64,000 bases of DNA, from NCBI RefSeq assembly GCF_910592395.1, contig NC_088325.1, positions 12,526,109 through 12,590,108 on the forward strand, read 5' to 3'. A program made the position numbers and the translations under genes. Under the pieces are notes generated by a model. The model did no database searches and was not told the origin of the DNA. It worked only from the letters and a program-made list of their open reading frames with translations. The DNA is from Lineus longissimus. Lineage: Eukaryota > Nemertea > Pilidiophora > Heteronemertea > Lineidae. Positions within the stretch are counted from its first letter, which is position 1, and each line of letters starts with the position of its first letter. Positions 24,827 through 37,900 of the stretch are shown here, one piece after another.

Positions 24827-26246
24827 TCAAGGAAATACCAATTAAAAAACTAAACTTCTACCATTAATTTTCCCATAACTTGAGGTATATTTTCGGTCAA
24901 GTATCAGAATGACCCTTGACATACTTGACATCCGGCAATTGCGGCAAAGACACGGATGTCACTTCATGTACTGCCAGCACTTGTCTCCGTGTGTTCCTGC
25001 GGGTAGCACTCGACAAAAGACGGGATCGATTTTCACGAAGTTTTTCTCCAATGAAGGTTTACATCAGGTTTGGCCTGTTTGATATCCCCTTTACCACAGG
25101 CAACATGAGTCTACCTTGACATAAAAGTATCAACAGATCTACTTTGAGTCATTCACGTTTCCAATGACCATGATATTTTTCACAAGTTTGATATTGAAAT
25201 GTTTATGTCATGGGGAACTCCAGTTGCCGTTTGAAAGGTGATTATAAGCCTGCTTTCTTTCCCTTATATCCTTGAGTGATAAAAATAGACACTGCATTTT
25301 TTTCAAAAGTTATCAGTCCATTCACTGTATTACTTCATAAAACTTTTTCTATTATATCAAATTTCACTTTCAAGAATTTCTCAAATTTGTCTGTATACCT
25401 ACGGCATAGAATTTAAAAGAAAAACTCATATTTTCGCAATGAATGAACAATGTAAATAATTTCCGATTCAGCAATTTCAAGACTCTGCCCTAAGCTGTAT
25501 CCTGGAAAATCTGCAGTGTTACGCAAATACGCTGCTCTCTGACATCTCACATAAAATAGCCGGGAGTAAAAACTTTACAGGATAAATCAACCTTGTAAGT
25601 TGAAAATCCCACATGGCGATTCTCTCGTGTGAGTGGAAATATAAGGTTAGACATGGAGATGAATGTATGAATAATTTCCAAGGTTTTACTGTTATAAATT
25701 GTTTATAGTGTGAAACACAACTGGTGAGAAGTATAAATTTCGCTGAGCACCGCCTAAAATATGAGTCACATAATGGTAAAATGTACTTTACGATCAAACT
25801 TGATTTTTTATAAAAGCGCTAAGCATCCAGAAATCTACCCTGACCTGCCTGACGCAAATCCACACTCCACATGTACAGTGGGAAATCAAATCAATCATGT
25901 TTAAGAGCTGCACAAAAAAATATTCGTAGACAAATATTTTTCATAACGGAAGCGTTCTTCATCAAGTAAGCACCAAATATCGCAGACCGGCATTTTTCCA
26001 TAACTTGGGAGGCGCGTGATTGATGGCCAAATCTCGGCGCCGAGCAGAACACTTGTGATATACGAGAAATCAAATCAGCAAATGCTCAATACGTCAATTG
26101 TCAGCCAGACCATAGGCACCATATGTGGGAATTGGACATAAGAGAAAGAAGGAAAAAAGACTAGTGGTAAAAGAGCTTGCAGGTTTTTTATCAGTGATGT
26201 GATTTACTCTTGGGGTATCATCAACCTCTCCCATGTCCATGGCCTA

Positions 26247-26297
26247 AAGTGGTCAACACTGCTGGCTACCACGCAAAAAGGCCCGGGTTCAATCTAG
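26247..26297 (+). mobile_element. tRNA-like SINE fragment, copy 2
   Basis: Matches 22511-22565 over the block CACTGCTGGCTACCAC and the B-box-like GGCCCGGGTTCAA. Short, with undefined ends. Confidence 0.45.
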
Positions 26298-27790
26298 AGG
26301 AGTACCCAACATTGTATTTCTGGATGACCAAAGCAGTTTTCAAGTAACTAAAATTCCTGGCTCTTCACAGTCCTTCGAATGAGACAAAGTGCAGAGTGAA
26401 TGCTGAAGAAGAAGAGGAGGGAGAAGAATCAACATCTGCTACAGATCTTACAGCCACATGAACTTCGTCCTAACCACATGATCACAACTCTTGAGACTCG
26501 AGTACATCGAGCATCTGTTTGCAAACAACGGGAACATTCGCAGCGCAAGATCCATCTCTCAAATCAAAGCATTGACATAGGAAATTGGAGAGCACTGAAG
26601 CCACCAGCATTGACACCATTTCAGATTTGCCTCCATGTAGTCTGAAAGACCAGCTTCACATGCTCAACAAGTGGATTATCCCGAAGAGAGCACTGATACT
26701 TCATGCATTTCGACTTCTCAAGCTGGTGTTAGAAGAAATGTCCTGCAATGTGGACACTGGGACTGTCTGAGGTAAACATAACCATCATTTAGAAGTCTGG
26801 GAATGGATCACCTCTCCAAACAAGCACAGTTGATTTCACATCATTTCAAGAGTTTTTGTAACATTTCTTGACAGAATCTCACTTGTTTAAACTTTGCAGC
26901 CTGAATATTTAGAGAATGATCCATTCATTAATAGCATCAATTATTACTCTATCTGATCATTGTGCCAGGCATTGGTCCAGGCATTAGTCATGAATGTCCT
27001 GCGAACCATTGCAAGAATAGAAAATGGGAGTCTGCATGTGCAATGTTCAAATTTGCACTTCAAATTCCTTCTATTCTCTCCTTCTTTTATCTCCATGTTT
27101 TATCTATCACCGTCTCAATAAAATTATCCAACAAAAGCGTGAGTCTTCATCCATACAGATTTCAAACACAAATAGATCGCATGCTGGAAATAGAGAGGTC
27201 AAATGCATAAATAGCCCGTGCCAACAGCAATGGCACATGCTTTCTCCTGGTTTCAAGGGCTGGGCAATGCCGTCACACGCGCTAATTCTCACGAAGAACA
27301 ATTGAGATTCTCACACACAATCTCGGGAGGGAAAATTACGCTGGAGTGTTTGAAATGATGGAATATCACTTATAGTGTGTACACACCCGATGATATTCGG
27401 CTGTTGTGTGTATTGAGATTGAGAATGTTAAAAGATGGGTTTGATTCAGGCATCGACTTATTTCTTCATAAAGGGAATCTATAGCAGTCTTCATACAGAT
27501 GCAATGAAGACAAGAGAACCTCTCCACAGAAAGTAGATTGAAATTAACAGTTTAGATTAAAGAAACATCACCAGTCCCAAAAGTTTTTGGACTTTGAAAA
27601 TGTTTCCGAATTTTGAACTTTTATAAGGATGATGATTCTCACCAAGCGAAGCCTTATACTTGGTTACAAAAGCTTGCACAGCAGTTTTCCGCAAAGAAGG
27701 GACACATTTGGCCATATTGAGAAATAGGGCATATTTCAATTGAGAATTAATGAAGAAATAGGTGCATTTGTTGACAAAGGATATCACCCT

Positions 27791-27950
27791 AACAGTTTTG
27801 GAATTTTGACCATTGCTTGGACTATCTGAGGGGATAATGGTCAAATCTACTTGAGACAGTATCTAAACTTAACAGTTTTGGAATTTTGACCATTGCTTGG
27901 ACTATCTGAGGGGATAATGGTCAAATCTACTTGAGACAGTATCTCAACTT
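27791..27950. repeat. Perfect 80 bp tandem duplication
   Basis: The sequence beginning AACAGTTTTGGAATTTTGAC at 27791 is repeated at 27871 with at most one or two differences. Near identity points to a recent duplication, or an assembly artefact. Confidence 0.9.
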
Positions 27951-28361
27951 TGATTAACACGCATTTCCAAACAGGACCTAACAATGACCTTATATGACCA
28001 CATGATACCATTATCCTACACAATTTCAAGTATGCCAACTATTTGGAGTGCTAGGCCGTTAATCCAAGCCTTTGCGGAGGTTTATTACTTTAACAGTAAA
28101 CCCTTTAAAAAAGCTATTGAAACTTTGGATCAAATATAACTCAAGTAATGAAACCGTTCCACAGCACTAGTAAAAAAGTTGGTTTAATTTTACTTAACTA
28201 AGCAAAGTATAATACCGTGCAAAACCATGATGAAAGTTAGCTTGACCACCAAGATTTATAAATCACTCCGGGCTCTTTCGTATTGTAGTGAAGAATTACT
28301 CGATGGTTAGTCAGGACACTTGCACACTACTTCAAGCATTAGGCCACTGATCTCCCTTGTA

Positions 28362-28539
28362 CAGTAGATCCTCTCTTAGCGGACACCTTTCTAATAAGGA
28401 CAAACTCTCTATTACGGACACTAGTTTTGGTCCAAAATTTCTTATTTCCATTCAATTTGACCTCTCTAATCAGGACACCTCTCTATTAAGGACAGCACCT
28501 GTCAGTCGCGAGGGTGTCCTTAATAGAGAGGTTCCACTG
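28362..28539 (+). mobile_element. Palindromic TA-flanked MITE, copy E
   Basis: 178 bp, same orientation and length as copy A, flanked by TA at 28360-28361 and 28540-28541. Ends CAGTAGATCCTCTCTTAGCG and GAGAGGTTCCACTG. Well preserved. Confidence 0.88.
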
Positions 28540-30665
28540 TACTCCATCTTCCTGTACCCAAAAATAATGTAAGTCCATTTTAACATGTCTAGGAGAAGCA
28601 CAGGGCCCTAGTGACCAATACATCATGTCCACGAACAAGACGAACATGTCTGCCAGTCTTGAGTCAGATCAATAGTAATACTAAGAGACAGGAAAGCCAC
28701 CTGTGGAAAAACATCAGCTGCTAATAACGTAGTGTTGTAATTATTCTGAGCAAATTGCTTGGGACTTGAGGGCTTTTGGGGCGATACAGCTATCGATGAT
28801 ACGTTTGATACTTCATATCGATTTGGCTTCTCATGTTTTGCGGTGTTGGTGCGACTACCTCATCACTTTTACAAGATAATGGCCGGTCAGCGCTTACAAT
28901 ATTTATAGAGATTCCTGTTAAGAGGGTGCTAAAACATCGGAAAATGTGCACAAACAGTTTGTAAAATATTGTGTACATTTTCTGATACATCCAAGAACCA
29001 TCCTCAACACAGAAACTCTGTCACATCATAAAACGCCCTGAAAAAGTGATTTTTGTAGCAGCATCTAGCAATCAAGATTACATGCGACCAAATTCTCTCA
29101 TTTGCTGTGGTCAATGCTGCGGACAAAAATCAGCGGCTAGTGTTGTTGAAGTGTTAAAAAAACACTTCAGAAACACACTCTCTAAACATTTCTTGGACAT
29201 GAGGAATCAACGAGATTTTTCTTGCAAGCAGTTTTTTCTCCTGCATAATGCCAAGATTATCCCACTGACTTGGGGGCAAAAAAGCAATGTTCCCCATTGT
29301 GAATATGTGACAAATAAAACAGTAATACGAATAAGCAGATTACACAGGAAAATAGTTATATTACACATGTCAGTCTCGATTAGTCAAAAAATGATCTCAA
29401 GCAAGAGAATTCTATGAAGAGACTCACAAGGCCCATTTTTTCAGAGGTGCATCGAATTGGCATTGTTTTACTTAGATTCGTTCAGAATTGATCACTTTTG
29501 AAGGAAAAAAGAAGTGAAATCGATTAGGGTTGCTGCAAGAATAAGAGATTTTGGAGGAGTGTCTCCATAATTAGCTAAATCTAAGCCCGCTAACTAGTGA
29601 TTCTGGTCACTGTGACAACTGTTGATTTAAAAAGGATCTATAGACCTTAAGCTTTTTGTATTCGCCTGACAATCTCTCTTGGTCTGAGGACAACTTCTGC
29701 TAACCTTCAGGTTTGTGATTCTCCTTTATACAATGGGTGAGTTCAGTAGTAAACACCTGCTTGACACTTTCCTTGACCGTGACACTTACAAAATAATGAA
29801 ATGCAAAACTAACTGCAATAAAAGTAAAGTTCCCACCAAAATAAATTAAAAGTGAAAAGAGTACCCAGGCACTGGTGTCTTTCCATGCAGCTTACAATTC
29901 AAAGAAGCCAACACACAATCCTAAAATCAACAAAAGTCAATTAACCTTAAAAAAAACATTCAAAATCATAACATTTCATTTCAGAAAGAGAAATTTTAAA
30001 CTAAAATCCCAATAGTATACATATATCGATCAATTAACACTTGAAACATTTTTAAAGCTGACAGTGTTAGAAATAATCAGAATTGCAGAGGATTTTGCCC
30101 ATACATGTAGGATTTTAACTTTCCTTCTAAAAACCTCCCCCACAAACCCACAAACATGTTGAACATGCGATTATATCAAATTATCCTCATTAAACATGTT
30201 ATTATCAAATAATCTTTCTCAAAAGCCCTTGGGAGAGTAAGAAAATAAAAACCCAACTTAACTGCATCAGAGAGATTTCATTTTTTACTAAAACTTATTG
30301 TGTTATATTTATCAGATTAAAATTTTGTGAGTGTGACCCTTTTAAAAATTTCAACAGCCTTTTGACAACCTTTCAGCAAAAAAGTCCTGTTGAATATGCC
30401 TGATAAAAAAATGAAAACAAAACTGACAGGCCTTAAATTGAAACAGGAATGCTAATGGTCTTCTGAATGCTTTAAAAAGCGTTTTCAACATGAAAGAACA
30501 TATATAACCTTTGAATTTTTATGATTTTCAGGTTAGAGGTTCAGAGCTTTCATTGTCTACTTATTTCAGTTACACATGTAATTAGGTAATGCAAGTAGCC
30601 AACCCCCCCCCCCCCGCCCCACCTCCCCTGGATCTGTCGCTAGTGTCAGGGTACTTCTGTATATA

Positions 30666-30844
30666 CAGTAGAACCTCCCTTAGCGGACACCTCTCTATTA
30701 AGGACAACCTCTCTATTAACAACACTTGTTTTGGTCCTAAAAGTGGTTGTTTCCACTCAATTTTACCTCTCTTACCAGGACACCTCTCTATTAAGGACAG
30801 CACTTCTCAGTCCTGATGGTGTCCTTAATAGAGAGGTTCTACTG
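30666..30844 (+). mobile_element. Palindromic TA-flanked MITE, copy F
   Basis: 179 bp, ends CAGTAGAACCTCCCTTAGCG and GAGAGGTTCTACTG, TA on both sides (30664-30665, 30845-30846). A C-rich run at about 30604-30625 lies ~40 bp upstream. Confidence 0.88.
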
Positions 30845-31352
30845 TATATGCCAGAGAAAAGTGAATAGTGGAATTGCTACATATGCATATAGCAGGTACC
30901 AGTATATTAAACACCAAGATGAAATATTTGGCTGTTGTTCTTTAATTATCATATTTTGAGGAATCTCTGGTAGTCTGTCTAATGAAGGACTAAGCCTAAC
31001 CTATCACCAAGAATTTATAGACTAGTATTTTAATGAATCTTATACTATCACTAAACAAGGACTACGAGGTATGAATGGACATGGAGTGAACTCATGAAAA
31101 ATAACGCGCCCGACACCGTCATCTCAACTGAATGATAAAGGTTGCACAATTTGCGCCAAAAGCATAAACGAAACAATACACCCCTTCCAGAGTAGAAGAC
31201 ATTCTTATTTCGTTTACACTCGAGAAGCGCTTCCATTCTACAACGCACGCAAGCCCCGGTGTGTATTCTGTCAATATCATTATCATGAAAATGTGAATGA
31301 AGACAATTGTCAATAGAGTAGAGACTAAGAGAGACAATCCGATATAGCCTAC

Positions 31353-31419
31353 CTCCGAAAACTCCAGAGAACACCGTGAATAGCAGAGCTAAAATCACGC
31401 ATGGCCCCTTGAGATACAT
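31353..31419 (-). CDS. Probable first coding exon: signal peptide of a secreted or membrane protein (partial gene)
   Basis: On the minus strand an ATG at 31419 opens 22 codons that read as a classical signal peptide: MYLKGP followed by the hydrophobic core CVILALLFTVFSGVFG. The frame then meets a good splice donor (GGAG|GTAGGC, GT at 31352-31351) in phase 1, which is common for signal-peptide exons that feed extracellular domains. The position, ~520 bp head to head with the UBA52 promoter, fits a divergent first exon. No downstream exon could be identified on the minus strand, so the product is unknown. The frame also stays open past the donor to about 31051 without recognisable similarity; a chance hydrophobic frame remains possible. 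Confidence 0.45.
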
Positions 31420-31941
31420 CTCAAACGTAATCCTTGAATTATAGTCCAATGCATCAGAAATATTAGCAAAGAATTTTGTGTCAAAATTGGTATAATCTCA
31501 ACTTTTCACCATCAAACCATAATTAAAGACCGCGTGCAGTACACTTCAGCATGCTTATTCCCGCAACTGGAATTGACCAATCATTGGTGTTTTTATCAAA
31601 TCCCTTTAACTCTACAACCAATCGTGGTGCATCTTTCAGTTCAATTAAATTATCATCGGGCAGGTGGCGGTGAACACGTGGTCAGGGGGTTAGAAAATTC
31701 TTGAATATTCACAAACTAAGGGGATTTATGATCAGTTTTTGCCTTCGCATTTGGTTATGTGTCTATATGTATCGAAAGATTGAGATTCTGATGCTTACCA
31801 AAGTCTCACTCATTGGAGAAAACCCCGCATTATTTTTGGCGGCAAATCTGACGTAATTGTGACCCGTTTTTTTATTAGCGACGTCTATCGATAAAATGAT
31901 TCACCAACTCCGTGTATTCGGAAAAAGAAACCCCCAATCGA

Positions 31942-31953
31942 CCTTTTTCGGAG
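31942..31953 (+). promoter_or_regulatory. Likely UBA52 transcription start: TOP sequence and tiny exon 1
   Basis: CCTTTTTCGGAG is immediately followed by a strong donor, GTAAGA, at 31954. A start at C followed by pyrimidines is the 5' terminal oligopyrimidine (TOP) signature of ribosomal protein mRNAs, which couples translation to TOR signalling. AAGATGGCTGCG at 31957 resembles the YY1 site often found just downstream of such starts. The coding exon begins with a good acceptor at 32541, so a ~590 bp first intron is implied. This is inferred, not shown by transcript data. Confidence 0.5.
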
Positions 31954-32547
31954 GTAAGATGGCTGCGCCCATGGCCGCATTTTTCAGACCAAATAAATCT
32001 TACTTTTCTCTTCTAACTGTTGGTCAAAATATTTTGATCTCAATAAATATGTGTTAAGAAACGTACACTGGCAATGTATATACTTATAATCGTCCATATA
32101 CGAAGATATTTAAAGGGAATTTCACACTCCAGTGTTTCTGCATTTCCCATGCACATTTTCTACACGTCGCATGTGCATGTCGATGTACGTGAAACCATGT
32201 ACATTTTGTCCCATGCTAACGTACTGTAGATGGCATATATCATGAACTGTAGAATCACAGTCTGAGTCACCTGACTTTAGGCAGTGCTCGTGAGGACCGT
32301 GGCTCTGCACAAGTCATTTAATTCTTTGAGTCGGTTGGTGCATTCGACTCCACACTGACTCCGACTGACTGACTCACTGAGCTTGAGGAACTTTGACGAA
32401 TCCCAACGGCAACGACCAACTCTGCGCTGAAGTGGGAGCAACCCGAGGCCAAGGCGAGGATAGTCACCCTACAGTTTTGCCGATAACTGTTTTAAACTCC
32501 TGGATGACTTTTTAGATGCTAAGGTGTTCGTTTCTTTTCAGAATTAG

Positions 32548-34125
<1,578 letters not shown>

Positions 34126-34989
34126 ACTACTCAATTGATAAGTGCTGGCTTTTGGCTGTACACAAAGAAAGTAAAAAATAAGAAGTTGTATATACAAAGG
34201 AATTTCTGACTTTTGTTTTATGTGTAAGAAAATACTGTACCTTGTTACACGCGAGGAGAATAGGAGTAGGGCTCGGGAGTTCAGATTGCTCCTCTTGCCC
34301 TAACAGTGGATCTCCAGGAAGTGTTGTTGGCTTGGCCATTCAGGCCATTTTGAAGACAGACACCCTCTTGAACTTCAGCAGCATTTAGGTATCAAACTTT
34401 CGTTTCTCTGCTCAACGTATTTCAAGTAGTCGTGATCGCGTAATAGACGAACGCCTGCTGACCTAATACTCTAAGCACAGTGACATGTGCATATCTTTGC
34501 TAATTTTGACTATTTTGCTATACAGCCATGTGTATGCAACATAGTTAATTAATTCTAAGATATGCATGCGTGACCAAATTGAGGATCACCTATTGTTGAT
34601 GTCTAGGACATGACCTATCCTCCCATACAGCCATTGCATGCCCCTACATCCTCTATAATGGTACCGGTACTGTTTACATCATCCCATACAGCCATTGCAT
34701 GCCCCTACATCCTCTATAATGGTACCGGTACTGCTAACATCAGTCAAGGAGACGCATATTGATGGATACCATCGGTATGTGGTCTCGAGAAGCTGGTTCC
34801 AATGACCACTCGTACTCTGGAAAGAAGCTGAGATTGCTCTGGGATTCGCTAGTCCCCACGAGCCCGGCTATAAAACACTGGCACCCGACATGCTCGTCTT
34901 CGATAAAGGAGGCCCTAATTATTGAGATAGCTGTCAGCTCCGACAGACATGTCCTAGCACTTGCAGAGGAGAAACGATCGAAGTACTGT
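34126..34989. other. UBA52 3' flank
   Basis: No further gene. The stretch holds the presumed UBA52 3' UTR and a 61 bp tandem duplication listed separately. No unambiguous AATAAA was found close to the stop codon. Confidence 0.5.
34619..34741. repeat. 61 bp tandem duplication
   Basis: TCCCATACAGCCATTGCATG at 34621 recurs at 34682. The two copies are essentially identical through GGTACCGGTACTG, so the duplication is recent. Confidence 0.92.
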
Positions 34990-37900
34990 AGTGGCTGTGA
35001 CTATCTCGTCTCTCTCATCATGTTGTCAACACAGTGGGGCAGCCAGGACTGATTCGGCCTGTCTCTCTCGCCATGTTAACAACTTGGCAGAGCAGCCAGG
35101 ACTGATTCGCCTGGCTGTGACTGTCTCATCTCTCTCATCATGTTGTCAACACGGTGGAGCAGCCAGGTCTGATTCGGCCTGGCTGTGACTGCCTCATCTC
35201 TCTCACCATGTTGACAACTTTTCAGAGCAGCCAGGACTGATTTGGCCTGGCTGTGACTGTCTCATCTCTCTCACCATGTTAACAACTAGGCAGTGCGGCG
35301 AAGACTGATGTGGCCTGGCTGTGACTGTCTCATCTCTCTCATCATGTTGTCAACACGGTGGAGCAGCCAGGTCTGATTCGGCCTGGCTGTGAATGCCTCA
35401 TCTCTCTCACCATGTTGACAACTTGGCAGAGCAACCAAGACTGATTTGGCCTGGCTGTGACTGTCTCATCTCTCTCATCATGTTGATTATAATTATGGTG
35501 AGATAGATGAGACAGTCACAGCCAGGCCTAATCAGTCTTTACTGCTCTGCCAAGTTGTCAATATGGTGTGAGAGATGAGGAAGTCACAGCCAGGCCGAAT
35601 CAGTTCTGGCTGCTCTGCCAAGTTGACAACATGATGGGAGAGATGAGGAAGTCACAGCCAGGCCGAATCAGTCCTGGCTGCTCAACCGTGTTGACAACAT
35701 GATGAGACAGATGAGGAAGTCACAGCCAGGCCGAATCAGTCCTGGCTGTTCCACCGTGTTGACAACATGATGAGAGAGATGAGGCAGTCACAGCCAGGCC
35801 GAATCAATTCTGGCTGCTCTGCCAAGTTGTCGACATGGTGAGAGAGATGAGACAGTCACAGCCAGGCCAAATCAGTCTCGGCTGCTCTGCCAAGTTGTCT
35901 ACATGGTGAGAGAGATGAGGAAGTCACAGCCAGGCTGGATCAGTCCTGGCTGCTACACCGTGTTGGCAGTGCAGCGAAGACTGATGCAGCCTGGCTGTGA
36001 CTGTCTCATCACGCTCATCATGTTGTCAACACGGTGGAGCAGCCAGGATTGATTCCTGGCTGTGACTGCCTCATCTCTCTCACCATGTAGACAACTTGTC
36101 AGAGCAGCCAGGACTGATTCGGCCTGGCTGTGACTGTCTCATCTCTCTCATCATATTGTCAACACGGTGGAGCAGCAACGACTGATTCGGCCTGGCTGTG
36201 ACTGTCTCATCTCTCTCATCATATTGTCAACACGGTGGAGCAGCAACGACTGATTCGGCCTGGCTGTGACTGTCTCATCTCTCTCATCATATTGTCAACA
36301 CGGTGGAGCAGCAACGACTGATTCGGCCTGGCTGTGACTGTCTCATCTCTCTCACCATGTTGACAACTTGGCAGAGCAGCCAAGACTGATTAGGCCTGGC
36401 TGTGACTGTCTCATCTCTCTCACCATAATTATTGTCAACACGGTGGAGCAGCCAGAATTGATTCGGCCTGGCTGTGACTGCCTCATCTCTCTCATCATGT
36501 TGTCAACACGGTGGAGCAGCCAGGACTGATTCGGCCTGGCTGTGACTTCCTCATCTCTCTCACCATGTTGACAACTTGGAAGAGCAGTAAAGACTGATTA
36601 GGCCTGGCTGTGACTGTCTCATCTCTCTCACCATAATTATTGTCAGCACGGTGGAGCAGCCAGAACTGATTCGGCCTGGCTGTGACTTCCTCATCTCTCT
36701 CACCATGTTGACAACTTGGGAGAGCAGTAAAGACTGATTTGGCCTGGCTGTGACTGACTCATCTCTCTCATCATGTTGTCAACACGGTGGAGCAGCCAGG
36801 ACTGATTCGGCCTAGCTGTGACTTTCTGATCTCTCTCACCATGTTGACAACTTGGCAGAGCAGTAAAGACTGATTCGGCCTGGCTGTGACTGCCTCATCT
36901 CTCTCACCATGTTAACAACTTGGCAGAGCAACCAAGACTGACTTGGCCTGGCTGTGACTGTCTCATCTCTCTCATCATGTTGTCAACACGATGGAGTAGC
37001 CAGGTCTGATTCGGCCTGGCTGTGACTGCCTCATCTCTCTCACCATGTTGACAACTTGGCAGAGCAGTAAGGACTGATTCGGCCTGGCTGTGACTGTCTC
37101 ATCTCTCTCATCATGTTGTCAACACGGTGGAGCAGCCAGGACTGATTCGGCCTGGCTGTGACTTCCTCATCTCACTCTGTGACTGCGTCATATCTCTTGC
37201 CATGTTGACAACATGGCATAGCAGCCAGGACTGATTCGCCTGGCTGTGACTGTCTCATCTCTCTCACCATGTTAACAACTAGGCAGTGCGGCGAAGACTG
37301 ATGTGGCCTGGCTGTGACTGTCTCATCTCTCCCATCATGTTGTGAACACGGTGGAGTAGCCAGGTCTGATTCGGCCTGGCTGTGACTGCCTCATCTCTCT
37401 CACCATGTTGACAACTTGGCAGAGCAACCAAGACGGATTTGGCCTGGCTGTGACTGTCTCATCTCTCTCATCATGTTGTCAACACGGTGGAGCGGCCAGG
37501 ACTGACTCGGCCTGGCTGTGACTTCCTCATCTCTCTCACCATGTTGACAACTTGGCAGAGCAGCCAAGACTGATTAGGCCTGGCTGTGACTGTCTCATCT
37601 CTCTCACCATAATTATTGTCAACACGGTGGAGCAGCCAGAATTGATTCGGCCTGGCTGTGACTGCCTCATCTCTCTCACCATGTTGACAACTTGGCAGAG
37701 CAGTAAAGACTGATTCGGCCTGGCTGTGACTGTCTCATCTCTCTCATCTTGTTGTCAACACGGTGGAGCAGCCAGGACTGATTCGGCCTGGCTGTGACTT
37801 CCTCATCTCACTCTGTGACTGCGTCATCTCTCTTGCCATGTTGACAACTTGGCAGTGCAGCCAGGACTGATTCGCCTGGCTGTGACTGTCTCATCTCTCT

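Larger units (their letters stand above)
7513..31352. other. ~24 kb gene-poor, repeat-rich interval
   Basis: I found no exon set that I can assign to a gene on either strand. Open frames are short, mostly without domain-like composition, and many are created by tandem repeats. What can be supported is listed separately: inverted-repeat elements, six copies of a palindromic TA-flanked element, SINE-like pieces and eight tandem-repeat arrays. Isolated small exons of a gene starting near 31.4 kb on the minus strand could lie here unseen. Confidence 0.5.

Noticed and set aside
24916-25119. Plus-strand frame with CTASTCLRVFLRVALDK, reminiscent of the N-terminal domain of Notch ligands
   Set aside because: Similarity stops after about ten residues, there is no signal peptide exon or following cysteine-rich domain, and no convincing splice sites.
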